Both the position numbers and the translations under genes were made by a program. The notes under the pieces are model-generated. The model was not told the origin of the DNA. It worked only from the letters and a program-made list of their open reading frames with translations, and did no database searches. A stretch of DNA of 64,000 nt from Rhizobium chutanense (GTDB taxonomy: Bacteria; Pseudomonadota; Alphaproteobacteria; Rhizobiales; Rhizobiaceae). This document shows, one piece after another, positions 15,846 to 25,520 of this stretch (position 1 is the first letter of the stretch; each line of letters opens with the position of its first letter). The stretch covers positions 1 through 64,000 of the forward strand of contig NZ_NWSV01000010.1 in the NCBI RefSeq assembly GCF_002531935.1. The letters are read 5' to 3'.

Positions 15846-18800
15846 ATGGACGCCACCACAGAAAAGCGGCCCTTCAATCTGTCGCGCTGGGCGATCGGCC
15901 ATCCGAGCATCGCACGCTTCCTCTTCGGGCTGATCATCATCACCGGCGTGCTCGGGCTGATGCGCATGGGTCAGCGCGAAGACCCCGAATTCACCTTCCG
16001 CGTCATGGTCGTGCAGGCGATCTGGCCGGGGGCTTCCATCCAAGAGATGGAAGATCAGGTCGTCAACAAGATCGAGCGCAAGCTGCAGGAAACCCCGCAT
16101 ATCGACTGGGTCAAGTCCTATACGCGGGCAGGCAGCGCGATCATCACCCTGCAGGTCAAGGGCGACACCAATTCGAAGGACGTGGCTGATGCGTTCTACC
16201 AGGTGCGCAAGAAGGTCGGCGACATCTCCAGCGAATTGCCTCAGGGCCTGCTCGGCCCCTATTTCAACGACGAGTTCGGCGATACTTTCATCACGCTGCA
16301 TTCGATTAGCGGCGACGGCTATTCCTATCCAGAACTGAAGAAATTCGCGATCCAGGCGCGCGACATGCTGCTGACGACGCCGGGCGTCGAGAAGGCCGTC
16401 ATCATCGGCGACCAGCCCGAGAAGATCTATATCGACGTTTCGTCCAAGGCGCTCGCCGAGCGCGGCCTGACGATCCTCGACCTGCAGAACGCCATCAAGG
16501 GCCAGAACAATGTCGATGCAGCGGGCTCCGTCGATACCGGCCTGCGCTCGGTGCGCATCTCCGTCGAAGGCGACGTGAAGAAGGCGGTCGATATTCGCGA
16601 GCTCAGCCTGCGCGCCGGCGGCCAGGTGACGCGGCTCGGCGATATCGCCACCGTCAGTTCCGGTCTCGAAGACCCCTATCAGCGCAAGTACCGTTTCAAC
16701 GGCCATGACAGCGTCCAGGTCGGCGTGGTGATGGCCAAGGGCTTCAACGTCACCGATGTCGGCAAGGGGGTCGAGGCGACCTACCAGCGCTTCGAGGAGG
16801 CGCTGCCTTACGGCGTCGCCGTCGATCAGATCGCCAACCAGCCGGACGTGGTGACGGATGCGGTCAGCGAATTCATGCATGCGCTCGGCGAAGCCCTTGT
16901 TATCGTGCTCGTCGTCTCGTTTCTGTCGATCGGCTGGCGCTCGGGCCTCGTCATCGCCATCGCCATTCCGCTGGTGCTCGCCGCCACTTTCGCGCTGATG
17001 TACGAACTCGGCATCGATCTGCAGCGCATTTCGCTCGGCGCGCTGATCATCGCGCTCGGCCTGCTGGTCGACGATGCGATGATCGTCGTCGAGATGATGG
17101 AGCGAAAGCTGGAGGAGGGGCTGGTCAAGATCGAGGCGGCAAGCTTTGCCTATTCCTCGACCGCCTTCCCGATGCTGACGGGTACGCTGATCACTACCGC
17201 CGGCTTCATTCCGGTCGGTTTTGCCGCATCGACGGCCGGCGAATATGTCCGTTCGCTGTTCTACGTGGTCGGCATCGCGCTCGTCACCTCGTGGTTCGTC
17301 GCGGTCTATTTCACGCCGTGGCTCGGCTACATGATTCTCAAACAGCGCCATCACGCCGGCGAGCATCACGACGCTTTCGACACGAGCTTCTATCGCCGGC
17401 TGCGCGGTACGGTCGGCTGGGCGGTGCGTCACCGGGTCATCGTGCTGCTCCTGACGCTCGGCACCTTCGTCACCAGCCTCTGGGCTTTCCAGTTCATTCC
17501 GCAGAATTTCTTCCCGCAGTCTTCGCGGCCGGAAATCCTCGTCGATCTTTGGTTGCCTGAAGGCACCAGCATCAAAGAAGTCGAGGTCCAGGCAAAGGCG
17601 CTCGAAGCCAGGATGATGGACGATCCCGACAAGAAGTTCATCGCCACCTACATCGGCGAAGGCGCGCCGCGCTTCTTCCTGCCGCTCGACCAGCAGCTGC
17701 GCAATCCGAACTTCGCCCAGCTTCTCGTCATGGCCAAGGACGAACCGGCGCGCGAGCGGCTGATCGTCAAGCTGCGCACCATTCTGGCGGAAGACTTCCC
17801 CTCGATCCGCGGCAAGGTCGACCGCCTCTTCCTCGGCCCGCCCACCGGCTGGCCGGTGCAGATGCGCGTCATGGGGCCGGAGCGCGGGGAAGTGCGAGCG
17901 ATCGCCGATCAGGTGAAGGCGCGTTTCGAGGCCAATCCGATGCTCGGCGCCATTCATGACGACTGGCTGGAGCCGGTGCCGGCGATGAAGCTGGTGATCG
18001 ATCAGGATCGCGCCCGGGCGCTCGGCGTCACCTCGCAGCGCGTGCGTCAGATGCTGCAGACCGCCATGGCGGGGGCGCCGCTCGACGATTTCCGCGACGG
18101 CGAGGAGACGGTCTCGATCGTCGCCCGTGAGCCGGATTCCAGCCGCTCGCTGCTCTCGGCGGTCAATTCGGTCTATGTGCCGACGGATTTCGGCGGCTTC
18201 GTGCCGGTCTCGCAGGTCGCCAAGGTCGTGCCTGTCATGGAGCAGGGCATCGAATGGCGGCGCAACCGGCTGCCGACGATCACCGTGCGCGCGACGCTGC
18301 CGGATGGCGTGCAGCCGAACGACGTCGTCATGAAGATGTATGCCGACATGAAGGATCTGCGCGACAGCCTGCCGGCGGGCTATAATGTCGAGATCCAGGG
18401 CGGCGCCGAGGACGCGGCGGAAAGCCAGATGTCGATTGCCGCCAAGGCGCCGATCATGCTCGCCGTCATCATCGTGCTCCTGATGATCCAGCTGCAGCAT
18501 TTCGGCAAGGCGATGCTGGTGCTCGCCACCGGGCCGCTCGGCATCATCGGTGCTGCTGCCGCCTTGCTGATCAGCGGCGCGCCCTTCGGCTTCGTGGCGA
18601 TCCTCGGCGTCATCGCGCTGCTCGGCATCATCATGCGCAATTCGATCATCCTGGTCGACCAGATCGACCAGGATATCAAAGCCGGCATGCACCGGCAGGA
18701 AGCGATCGTCGGCGCGGCCGTGCGGCGTTTCCGGCCGATCATGCTGACAGCGCTGACCGCCGTACTGGCACTGATTCCGATCTCACGCGGCGTCTTCTGG

Positions 18801-18989
18801 GGTCCGCTCGCCTACGCGATGATGGGCGGCATCCTGGTTGCGACCGTGCTGACCATTCTGGTTCTGCCCGCCGGTTACGCCCTTTTCTTCGGCCGGGAGC
18901 CGAAGGCGAAGGACGAGCCGGGCAGGGATGCCGACGCCATCCAGGAAGAGGCGGATGACAGACATCCGCCGGCGTTGGCAGCCGAGTGA
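15846..18989 (+). CDS. RND family efflux permease
   Basis: 1047-residue inner-membrane proton/drug antiporter, full length for the AcrB/MexB superfamily. It has 12 membrane helices arranged as 1+5 and 1+5, with two large periplasmic loops. In TM4, ALGLLVDDAMIVVE carries the paired Asp residues of the proton relay. TM10-11 carry GVIALLGIIMRNSIILVDQI. The N-terminal region (EDPEFTFRVMVV, TRAGSAIITLQV) resembles the subgroup with acriflavine-resistance annotations rather than metal pumps. It follows the adaptor lipoprotein and is followed by a strong terminator, closing the operon. Substrates are unknown; rhizobial relatives often confer resistance to plant flavonoids. Confidence 0.95.
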   Translation: MDATTEKRPFNLSRWAIGHPSIARFLFGLIIITGVLGLMRMGQREDPEFTFRVMVVQAIWPGASIQEMEDQVVNKIERKLQETPHIDWVKSYTRAGSAIITLQVKGDTNSKDVADAFYQVRKKVGDISSELPQGLLGPYFNDEFGDTFITLHSISGDGYSYPELKKFAIQARDMLLTTPGVEKAVIIGDQPEKIYIDVSSKALAERGLTILDLQNAIKGQNNVDAAGSVDTGLRSVRISVEGDVKKAVDIRELSLRAGGQVTRLGDIATVSSGLEDPYQRKYRFNGHDSVQVGVVMAKGFNVTDVGKGVEATYQRFEEALPYGVAVDQIANQPDVVTDAVSEFMHALGEALVIVLVVSFLSIGWRSGLVIAIAIPLVLAATFALMYELGIDLQRISLGALIIALGLLVDDAMIVVEMMERKLEEGLVKIEAASFAYSSTAFPMLTGTLITTAGFIPVGFAASTAGEYVRSLFYVVGIALVTSWFVAVYFTPWLGYMILKQRHHAGEHHDAFDTSFYRRLRGTVGWAVRHRVIVLLLTLGTFVTSLWAFQFIPQNFFPQSSRPEILVDLWLPEGTSIKEVEVQAKALEARMMDDPDKKFIATYIGEGAPRFFLPLDQQLRNPNFAQLLVMAKDEPARERLIVKLRTILAEDFPSIRGKVDRLFLGPPTGWPVQMRVMGPERGEVRAIADQVKARFEANPMLGAIHDDWLEPVPAMKLVIDQDRARALGVTSQRVRQMLQTAMAGAPLDDFRDGEETVSIVAREPDSSRSLLSAVNSVYVPTDFGGFVPVSQVAKVVPVMEQGIEWRRNRLPTITVRATLPDGVQPNDVVMKMYADMKDLRDSLPAGYNVEIQGGAEDAAESQMSIAAKAPIMLAVIIVLLMIQLQHFGKAMLVLATGPLGIIGAAAALLISGAPFGFVAILGVIALLGIIMRNSIILVDQIDQDIKAGMHRQEAIVGAAVRRFRPIMLTALTAVLALIPISRGVFWGPLAYAMMGGILVATVLTILVLPAGYALFFGREPKAKDEPGRDADAIQEEADDRHPPALAAE

Positions 18990-18992
18990 AGG

Positions 18993-19018
18993 CGGCGCGG
19001 CGAAAGCCGCGCCGTTTT
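18993..19018 (+). terminator. Strong rho-independent terminator after the RND operon
   Basis: CGGCGCGGC-GAAA-GCCGCGCCG, a perfect 9-bp GC stem with a tetraloop, followed by TTTTCC four bases after the RND permease stop. Confidence 0.85.
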
Positions 19019-19207
19019 CCTTCGCGGGTCGCCGGCCCCGATTAGAACGCGCCACTGCTGAACGCGGGGGCTTGGCAACCGGCTCTCATCACCGCCGTCC
19101 GAATCTGCGCGCCGATTCCATTGCCGCCTCAAAAAAGCTAAGCTGGGACAGCAAGCCGGGAGGCCAGCCGCGATGCCGGCCACTCATCGAACGGGCAGGG
19201 CACGACC

Positions 19208-21100
19208 ATGGCCGATTACCATCTGGAAGCAAGCTGGCGCCCGATCGAGGGCAGCTTCGGGCGCTTGACCTTCACGCTGTTCAACCTTTCGGCCGAGCCG
19301 CTTTCCGGCTTTTCGCTCGCCTATACGTCGGAGACGCGGGTTGCCGACAAATACATCTGCGATGGCGCCAGCCTGATGCGACAGGTTGCGAATTTCCATG
19401 AATTCCAGCCGCCCGAGGGGCTGAGAATTGCCACGGGCGGGCACTGGCGCTTCACCGTCGAGGGACTGGCCGACGAACCCAAGCATCGGACCGACGGCAT
19501 CCGATCGGCCCATTTGAGGCTCGCTGATGGCCGTCACCTCGCAATCGGTTTCGGCGATCTCATGCTCGAAGGCCGGGATGGCGGTGTGGCGCCGCCGCTT
19601 CTGCCGCCAGGGCGGATCGAGGAACCCTATGCGCTGCTGCCCTGGCCGCTGTCGCTCGGTCTGAAAGCGGGAAATCTGCCGGTCGTCCTTTATCCCGTCG
19701 AAAGAACCCGGCCCGATGCGATCAAGGCGCTTTCTCTGGTTCTTGCGCTTTACCAGCGGCTCTATCCGGCCGATGGTGTGCCGTTCTCGCTCGCTGCCGT
19801 CAAAGGCGGGCGGGCCATTCGTTTCGTCACCGAATCGTCGATTGCCGCCTTCGCTTACGAACTGCGTTTCTCCGCCCATGAGGTCGTGCTTTCGAGTGCG
19901 GATGCAGCCGGGCGGCAATACGGGCTGATCAGCCTGGCGCAAATGCTGCACGGCGCCCGCGCCGATCGCGAGCGCTTCCAATTTCCCAATTTCGGCACGA
20001 TCGCCGACCAGCCGCGCCATGCGTGGCGCGGCTGCCACCTCGATGTGTCGGGGCGGTTCTATCCGGTGGCAGACGTCATGCGGCTGATCGATATCCTCGC
20101 CTGGAACAAGCTCAATATCTTCCACTGGCACCTGACCGACGACGAAGCCTGGCGGCTGGAGATCACGGCCTATCCCCAACTGACGGAAACGCACGGAACG
20201 CCTATACCGGCGTTCGGCGATGGGCCGGAAGCGCCCGCCGTCCGCTACAGCCAGCATGACGTCAGGCGCATCGTCGCGCATGCCGCCTCGCTGCATGTCG
20301 AGGTGGTGCCGGAAATCGACATTCCCGGCCACAGCGCGGCGGCGCTGTCGGCGCTGCCCGATCTCACCGATCGCCAGGAGCCGCCGGACAGTTATCGCTC
20401 GCCGCAGGGCTATGCCAACAACGCGCTCAATCCGGCGGTCGAATTCACCTACGAATTCCTCGGCAAGGTGTTCGACGAAATGGTGGCGCTATTTCCCGGC
20501 GAGTATGTCCATATCGGCGGCGACGAGGTGGCGCAGGGGGCCTGGCTCTCCTCGCCGGCCTGCAAGGCGCTGATGAAGCAGGAAAAACTTGCCGGCACGG
20601 CCGAGCTGCAATCCTATTTCCTGAAGCGCATCAAGACCGTGCTGTCGGAACGCGGCAGGAAGCTCGCCGGCTGGAACGAGGTCTCGCATGGCGGCGGCGT
20701 CGACCGCGACGGCACGCTGCTGATGGCTTGGGAAAAGCCCGAACTCGGCCTCGAGCTGGCGAAGGAAGGCTACGACGTGGTGATGACGCCGGGGCAAGCC
20801 TATTATCTCGACATGGCGCAGGCCGAAGCATGGGCCGAGCCCGGCGCAAGCTGGGCAGGTTTTACGCCGCCCGAGCGCGCCTATGCTTATGAGGCCGAGG
20901 CCGAGCTGCCGGAGGCCCTGAAGGGCAAGATGCGCGGCATCCAGGCCTGTATCTGGAGTGGCAACATCGCTTCGCGCGCCCAATTCAACCGACTGGTCTT
21001 CCCACGCCTCTCGGCCATCGCCGAAGCGGCGTGGACGCCTCTGACGCGCAAGGATTGGGATCGGTTCGCCGCGATCGTGCGGATGTGGCCGGTGCTTTAG
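19208..21100 (+). CDS. Beta-N-acetylhexosaminidase (GH20)
   Basis: 630-residue glycosidase releasing terminal GlcNAc or GalNAc from beta-linked chains by substrate-assisted catalysis. An N-terminal beta domain (residues about 1-160), a GH20b alpha/beta domain (about 160-275) and the TIM barrel are present. The barrel starts at RGCHLDVSGRFYP and carries NKLNIFHWHLTDDEAWR and the catalytic pair in HIGGDE (D439, E440). No signal peptide is seen, so it may act in the cytoplasm on imported chito-oligosaccharides. It converges with, and overlaps by four bases, a ROK kinase gene, which suggests joint hexosamine use. No transporter is adjacent. Confidence 0.92.
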   Translation: MADYHLEASWRPIEGSFGRLTFTLFNLSAEPLSGFSLAYTSETRVADKYICDGASLMRQVANFHEFQPPEGLRIATGGHWRFTVEGLADEPKHRTDGIRSAHLRLADGRHLAIGFGDLMLEGRDGGVAPPLLPPGRIEEPYALLPWPLSLGLKAGNLPVVLYPVERTRPDAIKALSLVLALYQRLYPADGVPFSLAAVKGGRAIRFVTESSIAAFAYELRFSAHEVVLSSADAAGRQYGLISLAQMLHGARADRERFQFPNFGTIADQPRHAWRGCHLDVSGRFYPVADVMRLIDILAWNKLNIFHWHLTDDEAWRLEITAYPQLTETHGTPIPAFGDGPEAPAVRYSQHDVRRIVAHAASLHVEVVPEIDIPGHSAAALSALPDLTDRQEPPDSYRSPQGYANNALNPAVEFTYEFLGKVFDEMVALFPGEYVHIGGDEVAQGAWLSSPACKALMKQEKLAGTAELQSYFLKRIKTVLSERGRKLAGWNEVSHGGGVDRDGTLLMAWEKPELGLELAKEGYDVVMTPGQAYYLDMAQAEAWAEPGASWAGFTPPERAYAYEAEAELPEALKGKMRGIQACIWSGNIASRAQFNRLVFPRLSAIAEAAWTPLTRKDWDRFAAIVRMWPVL

Positions 21101-22014
21101 AGAGCGAGGGCTTCGGCCTTCAGTCCCAGAAGGGCCGCGCCGATCAGGCCGGGTTCGATGCGGCATTGACTGCGCACCACCAGCGGGCGGTCGAATTTGC
21201 GCAGGATGCGGGCGCACACCGCTTGGTCGAGTTCGGCCAGCAGCGGCTCGACATTGGAAAGTCCGCCGCCGACCGGCACGATGGTCGCGCCTGTTATGTT
21301 GATGGTCAGCGCCAGGGGAGAGGCGACGAGGTCGACATAGACGTCGATCGTCCGTGTCGCCTTTTCCTCGCCATGTTGCCATTGAGCGATGATTTCCTCG
21401 CTGGAAAGGTCGAGATCGTGCAGCGTCTGGTGCAGCCGCTCCAGGCCGCGGGCGCCGCCGACGGTGTCGACGCAGCCCTTCTGGCCGCAGCCGCAGGCAT
21501 AGGCGGGGATGGCAACCGGCGGATTACCGGCTGCGGATGCGATGATCGGGCCGTGCCCCCATTCGCCGGCAAAGCCGCCTGCCTCGTTGACGAGGCGCCC
21601 GTCGGCGACAAGGCCGCCGCCGACGCCGGTGCCGAGGATGGCGCCGAAGACGATGCGGTGGCCGCGGCCGGCGCCAAGGCTGGCTTCGGCCATGGCAAAA
21701 CAGTCGGCGTCGTTGGCGATCAGTACGGGCAAGCCGAGTTCAGCTTCGAGATCGGCCGCAAGCGTGCGGTCGTGGATGCAGGGAATGTTGGCGCAGATCA
21801 GTCGCTGCGTATCGGGATCGACGACGCCGGCGATGGACAGCGCGATGCGGCTCGGCTGTTCGCCGGTCTCGGCGATGATGGCGCGCAGCGTCTCGACGAA
21901 AGCGGCGAAATCATCCTTCGGCGTCGGGCGGCGGCCGAGGGGAACGATATCCGTCTCGGAGCGGGCGATGCCGCCCTTGATGGCGGAGCCGCCGATGTCG
22001 AATGAAATGATCAT
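21097..22014 (-). CDS. ROK family sugar kinase (N-acetylglucosamine kinase-like)
   Basis: 305-residue cytoplasmic ATP-dependent hexose kinase. SFDIGGSAIKGG at the start is the phosphate-1 motif and LGTGVGGGLV the phosphate-2 loop. The ROK signature follows, with GEWGHGPI and the zinc-binding CGCGQKGC (residues about 180-187). The ATG at 22014 has GGAG nearby and starts directly at MIISFDIGG. It is convergent with the GH20 gene with a four-base overlap. GlcNAc is the natural substrate given that neighbour, but ROK kinases for glucose or fructose share these motifs. Confidence 0.88.
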   Translation of the reverse strand: MIISFDIGGSAIKGGIARSETDIVPLGRRPTPKDDFAAFVETLRAIIAETGEQPSRIALSIAGVVDPDTQRLICANIPCIHDRTLAADLEAELGLPVLIANDADCFAMAEASLGAGRGHRIVFGAILGTGVGGGLVADGRLVNEAGGFAGEWGHGPIIASAAGNPPVAIPAYACGCGQKGCVDTVGGARGLERLHQTLHDLDLSSEEIIAQWQHGEEKATRTIDVYVDLVASPLALTINITGATIVPVGGGLSNVEPLLAELDQAVCARILRKFDRPLVVRSQCRIEPGLIGAALLGLKAEALAL

Positions 22015-22154
22015 TGCCACTCCGCCATTTCTCTGGTCTCCCGCGTCTGCTTGCATTGTTGGCGGGGAATTTCAAGCGCTCATCCATCAAGTCATTCAAT
22101 TGGCATATTGCATCGCCAGAATTCAGCCCTACCTTCCATCAGTTCCCCGGATTC

Positions 22155-22811
22155 ATGACAATCGAAAACGCCGACACCGACAGACGCAGAAACCGAAGGC
22201 CACGTCCCAAAGGCCGTCGTCTTTCATCCATCCTGCGGCAGATGGCCGCCGATCAGAGCCGGGAGCGGATTTCGATCGGCGATCTGTTCCAAACAATGGG
22301 CGACAGGGCGATCAGCGCGTTGATGCTGATCTTCGCGCTGCCGAACGCTTTCCCCACGCCGCCCGGTACGTCGGCCGTGCTCGGCGCGCCGTTGGTGTTC
22401 CTGGCGGTGCAGCTGACCTTCGGGCTGAAACCCTGGCTGCCAAGGGTGATTGCCGACCGTTCGATGCGGCGGGAGGATTTCGAAACCATTGTCGGCCGCA
22501 TCCACCGTTGGCTCGCCTGGGCGGAGCGCATGCTGAAGCCGAGGCTGGCGATCTTCGCCGAGCCGCCGGCGGAATATCTGGCCGGCCTCGCCTGCCTGCT
22601 GCTGTCGATCGTGCTGTTGCTGCCGGTTCCGCTCGGCAACATGCTGCCGGCGATCACCATCTCGGTCTTCGCCTTCGGCATCATGGGCCGTGACGGGCTC
22701 TTTGCGCTCGGCGGTTTCGCGATGACCGCGGTGTCGCTCGGCATCGCCGGCGGCGTGATCTACGGTCTGGTGAAGGCCGGGGTCTATCTCGTCGTGCAAT
22801 GGTTTGCCTGA
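22155..22811 (+). CDS. exoD: Exopolysaccharide synthesis protein ExoD
   Basis: 218-residue integral membrane protein of the ExoD family. It has a basic N-terminus (about residues 10-30), the conserved segment ISIGDLFQTMGDRAISALML, FALPNAFPTPPGTS, and three to four hydrophobic helices at the C-terminus. In Sinorhizobium, exoD mutants have altered exopolysaccharide and are alkali-sensitive and poor at nodule invasion; the biochemical role is unknown. The start at 22155 is uncertain because no good Shine-Dalgarno precedes it. It is divergent from the ROK kinase gene. Confidence 0.88.
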   Translation: MTIENADTDRRRNRRPRPKGRRLSSILRQMAADQSRERISIGDLFQTMGDRAISALMLIFALPNAFPTPPGTSAVLGAPLVFLAVQLTFGLKPWLPRVIADRSMRREDFETIVGRIHRWLAWAERMLKPRLAIFAEPPAEYLAGLACLLLSIVLLLPVPLGNMLPAITISVFAFGIMGRDGLFALGGFAMTAVSLGIAGGVIYGLVKAGVYLVVQWFA

Positions 22812-22972
22812 GCCGGGGCTGAGCAGGGTTTGCCCGAGCGGCTGCGGTTATTTGGCGGCGGCCTTTTCAACGGGCTCGACATTTGCCCGAATTTTGTTTT
22901 GATCTGGCGCGATACAGATTCACATCATGGTCGGCGGCGGCAAGCCGGCTCACTTTGCGCGGTAGGCATTCA

Positions 22973-23926
22973 ATGGCAAAAAGATCCGAGACTCCTGCAC
23001 GGCTCGACGATGCGGCGCGGGCCGGCTGGCTTTATTACGTCGCCGGGCGCACCCAGGATGAAATCGCCGCCTCGATGGGAATCTCGCGGCAATCGGCGCA
23101 GCGGTTGGTGTCGCTTGCCGTCGCCGAACGTCTGATCAAGGTGCGGCTCGATCATCCGATCGCTGCCTGTCTTGAACTCGCCGATCAGTTGCGGCGAAAA
23201 TTCGGCCTGAAACATGTCGAGGTGGTACCGAGCGATCCGGCTTCCTCGTCGACCACCGTCGGAATCGCCGAGGCGGCAGCAGCCGAAATCGAGCGCTGGC
23301 TGAAGCGGGCGGAGCCGATCGTGCTTGCGGTCGGCACCGGCCGCACGCTGAAGGCGGCCGTCGACCAGCTGCCGGCGATCGAATGTCCCAACCACCGCAT
23401 CGTTTCGCTGACCGGCAATATTGCGCCGGACGGATCGGCGGCCTATTACAACGTCATCTTCAGCATGGCGGATGCGGTGAAGGCGCGGCATTTTCCGATG
23501 CCGCTGCCGGTGCTCGTCACCTCGGCCGAGGAGCGGGAGCTGCTGCACGGCCAGCAACTGGTGCGCTCGACGCTCGACATCAGCGCCCAGGCCGATGTCA
23601 CCTTCGTCGGCATCGGCGAACTCGGCATCGACGGTCCGCTCTGCGTCGACGGTTTTCTCGAGAAGGACGAGATGATGGGGCTGATGCGCGGGGGCGCCGT
23701 CGGCGAGATCTGCGGCTGGATCTTCGATGTCGATGGCAGGCTGCTCGACAACCCGATCAACGAGCGCGTCGCATCGGCGCCGATCCCATCCCGCGACGCG
23801 TCGATGGTGATTGGGCTGGCCAAGGGCAAGCGGAAGTTCAAGGCGATCAGGGCGGCCGTTGTCGGTCATCAGATCAACGGACTGATCACCGACGAAGACA
23901 CGGCTGAGTTTTTGCTCAGGAATTGA
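22973..23926 (+). CDS. SorC/DeoR-type sugar-binding transcriptional regulator of the polyol operon
   Basis: 317-residue regulator with an N-terminal HTH (AGRTQDEIAASMGISRQSAQ, residues about 23-42) and a C-terminal sugar-phosphate-binding domain. The latter has the SorC-family LAVGTGRTLKAAVDQL and CGWIFDVDG segments. It lies 145 bases upstream of smoE on the same strand, in the position of the smo/mtl regulator of related polyol operons. A 25-bp inverted repeat spans its own stop codon and may be its operator. It should respond to a phosphorylated or free polyol; the sequence does not show which. Confidence 0.9.
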   Translation: MAKRSETPARLDDAARAGWLYYVAGRTQDEIAASMGISRQSAQRLVSLAVAERLIKVRLDHPIAACLELADQLRRKFGLKHVEVVPSDPASSSTTVGIAEAAAAEIERWLKRAEPIVLAVGTGRTLKAAVDQLPAIECPNHRIVSLTGNIAPDGSAAYYNVIFSMADAVKARHFPMPLPVLVTSAEERELLHGQQLVRSTLDISAQADVTFVGIGELGIDGPLCVDGFLEKDEMMGLMRGGAVGEICGWIFDVDGRLLDNPINERVASAPIPSRDASMVIGLAKGKRKFKAIRAAVVGHQINGLITDEDTAEFLLRN

Positions 23927-23933
23927 GCAAAAA
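23909..23933. promoter_or_regulatory. Inverted repeat spanning the SorC regulator stop codon
   Basis: Perfect 10-bp arms TTTTTGCTCA / TGAGCAAAAA with a GGAAT spacer; the TGA stop lies in the right arm. The T run is on the 5' side, so it does not look like a terminator for the regulator. SorC-family operators are A/T-flanked palindromes, so this is a candidate control site for the smo operon. Confidence 0.55.
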
Positions 23934-23993
23934 ATTCATATTTTAAATCAATAATATAGGTGCAGCCTTCGGCATTGCAGCAACGATTGCCGA

Positions 23994-24024
23994 TTGACAT
24001 TTTTCGCCGCTTGGTGAGTAATTG
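23994..24024 (+). promoter_or_regulatory. Possible smoE promoter
   Basis: TTGACA at 23994-23999 matches a -35 element. A weak -10 (AGTAAT or TAATTG) lies 17-19 bases on, about 50 bases before the smoE start. The surrounding DNA is AT-rich compared with the genes. Confidence 0.35.
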
Positions 24025-24071
24025 CCCATGAGCGAAGCGAATGCTCACACCCCGTCTTCTGGGAGGAAGAT

Positions 24072-25382
24072 ATGACATTGAGAACTTTTCTGCTGGGCGC
24101 CTGCTCAGCGCTGGCGTTTGCCGGCATGGCTTCGGCCGAGACGCTGACAATCGCAACCGTGAACAACGGCGACATGATCCGGATGCAGAAGCTGACGGAT
24201 GATTTCAAGGCGAAGAATCCCGGCATCGACCTTGAATGGGTCACCCTCGAAGAGAACGTGCTGCGCCAGAAGGTCACGACCGACATCGCGACCAAGGGCG
24301 GCCAGTACGACGTTCTGACGATCGGCACCTATGAGGTTCCGATCTGGGCAAAGCAGGGCTGGCTGGTGCCGCTCGACAATCTCGGCGCCAGCTACGACGT
24401 CGATGACCTGCTGCCGGCGATCCGCAGCGGCCTGACCCTGGATGGAAAGCTCTATGCGGCGCCGTTCTACGGCGAAAGCTCGATGGTCATGTACCGCAAG
24501 GACCTGTTCGACGCCGCCGGCCTGAAGATGCCCGACGCCCCGACCTGGGACTTCATTGCGGATGCCGCCCGCAAGATCACCAACAAGGACAAGGAAGTCT
24601 ACGGCATCTGCCTGCGCGGCAAGGCCGGATGGGGCGAGAACATGGCCTTCCTGACGGCCATGTCCAACTCCTTCGGCGCGCGCTGGTTCGATGAAAAGTG
24701 GAAGCCGCAGTTCGATCAGCCCGAGTGGAAGGACACGCTCGATTTCTACGTCAAGCTGATGAAGGACGCCGGCCCTCCGGGCGCTTCCTCGAACGGCTTC
24801 AACGAGAACCTGGCGCTTTTCCAGACCGGCAAATGCGGCATGTGGATCGATGCGACCGTTGCCGCATCCTTCGTCAGCAATCCGAAGGAATCGACCGTTG
24901 CCGACAAGGTCGGCTTCGCGCTCGCTCCGGACAAGGGCCTCGGCAAGCGCGGCAACTGGCTGTGGGCCTGGAGCCTCGCCATCCCGGCAGGTTCGCAAAA
25001 GGCCGAAGCCGCCGAGAAGTTCGTCGCCTGGGCCACGAGCAAGGATTACACCAACCTTGTCGCCGAGAAGGAAGGCTGGCTGAACGCACCTCCCGGCACC
25101 CGCAGCTCGCTCTATGCGAATGCGGAGTACCAGAAGGCCGCTCCCTTCGCCAAGACGACGCTCGACTCGATCAACTCGGCCGACCCGAGCAAGCCGACCG
25201 TCAAGCCGGTCCCCTATGTCGGCGTCCAGTTCGTGGCGATCCCGGAATTCCAGGGCATCGGTACGGCGGTCGGCCAACAGTTCTCGGCAGCGCTTGCCGG
25301 CCAGATTTCGGTCGACCAGGCCCTGCAGAGCGCACAGCAGCTGGCAACCCGCGAAATGACCAAGGCCGGCTACATCAAATAA
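24072..25382 (+). CDS. smoE: Sorbitol/mannitol ABC transporter substrate-binding protein
   Basis: 436-residue periplasmic solute-binding protein of the CUT1 family. A signal peptide covers residues 1-23 (cleavage after MASA). The mature part contains KNPGIDLEWVTLEENVLRQK and TIGTYEVPIW, characteristic of SmoE-type polyol binders. It is the first transport gene after the SorC regulator, followed by two permeases, an ATPase and mannitol dehydrogenase. That order matches the smoEFGK-mtlK operon of Rhodobacter and rhizobia. GGGAGGAAG gives a strong ribosome-binding site. It probably binds mannitol, sorbitol and possibly arabitol. Confidence 0.92.
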   Translation: MTLRTFLLGACSALAFAGMASAETLTIATVNNGDMIRMQKLTDDFKAKNPGIDLEWVTLEENVLRQKVTTDIATKGGQYDVLTIGTYEVPIWAKQGWLVPLDNLGASYDVDDLLPAIRSGLTLDGKLYAAPFYGESSMVMYRKDLFDAAGLKMPDAPTWDFIADAARKITNKDKEVYGICLRGKAGWGENMAFLTAMSNSFGARWFDEKWKPQFDQPEWKDTLDFYVKLMKDAGPPGASSNGFNENLALFQTGKCGMWIDATVAASFVSNPKESTVADKVGFALAPDKGLGKRGNWLWAWSLAIPAGSQKAEAAEKFVAWATSKDYTNLVAEKEGWLNAPPGTRSSLYANAEYQKAAPFAKTTLDSINSADPSKPTVKPVPYVGVQFVAIPEFQGIGTAVGQQFSAALAGQISVDQALQSAQQLATREMTKAGYIK

Positions 25383-25520
25383 AGCCTCCCGAGCAAGGGG
25401 CGGATCCTTGACACTCCGCCCCTCTGGGCCGCCGATTGCCCGAACTGCATCGGCGGCCTCCTTTTTCAGACAAAGCTTTCCTGCGGCCGCTTCCCGCTTC
25501 AGTCCAGATCGGTGATTGCC

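Noticed and set aside
15744..18692. 982-codon open frame on the minus strand opposite the RND permease
   Set aside because: It mirrors the codon bias of the real permease and is rich in His/Asp/Arg without any fold-like pattern. The plus strand has complete RND motifs.
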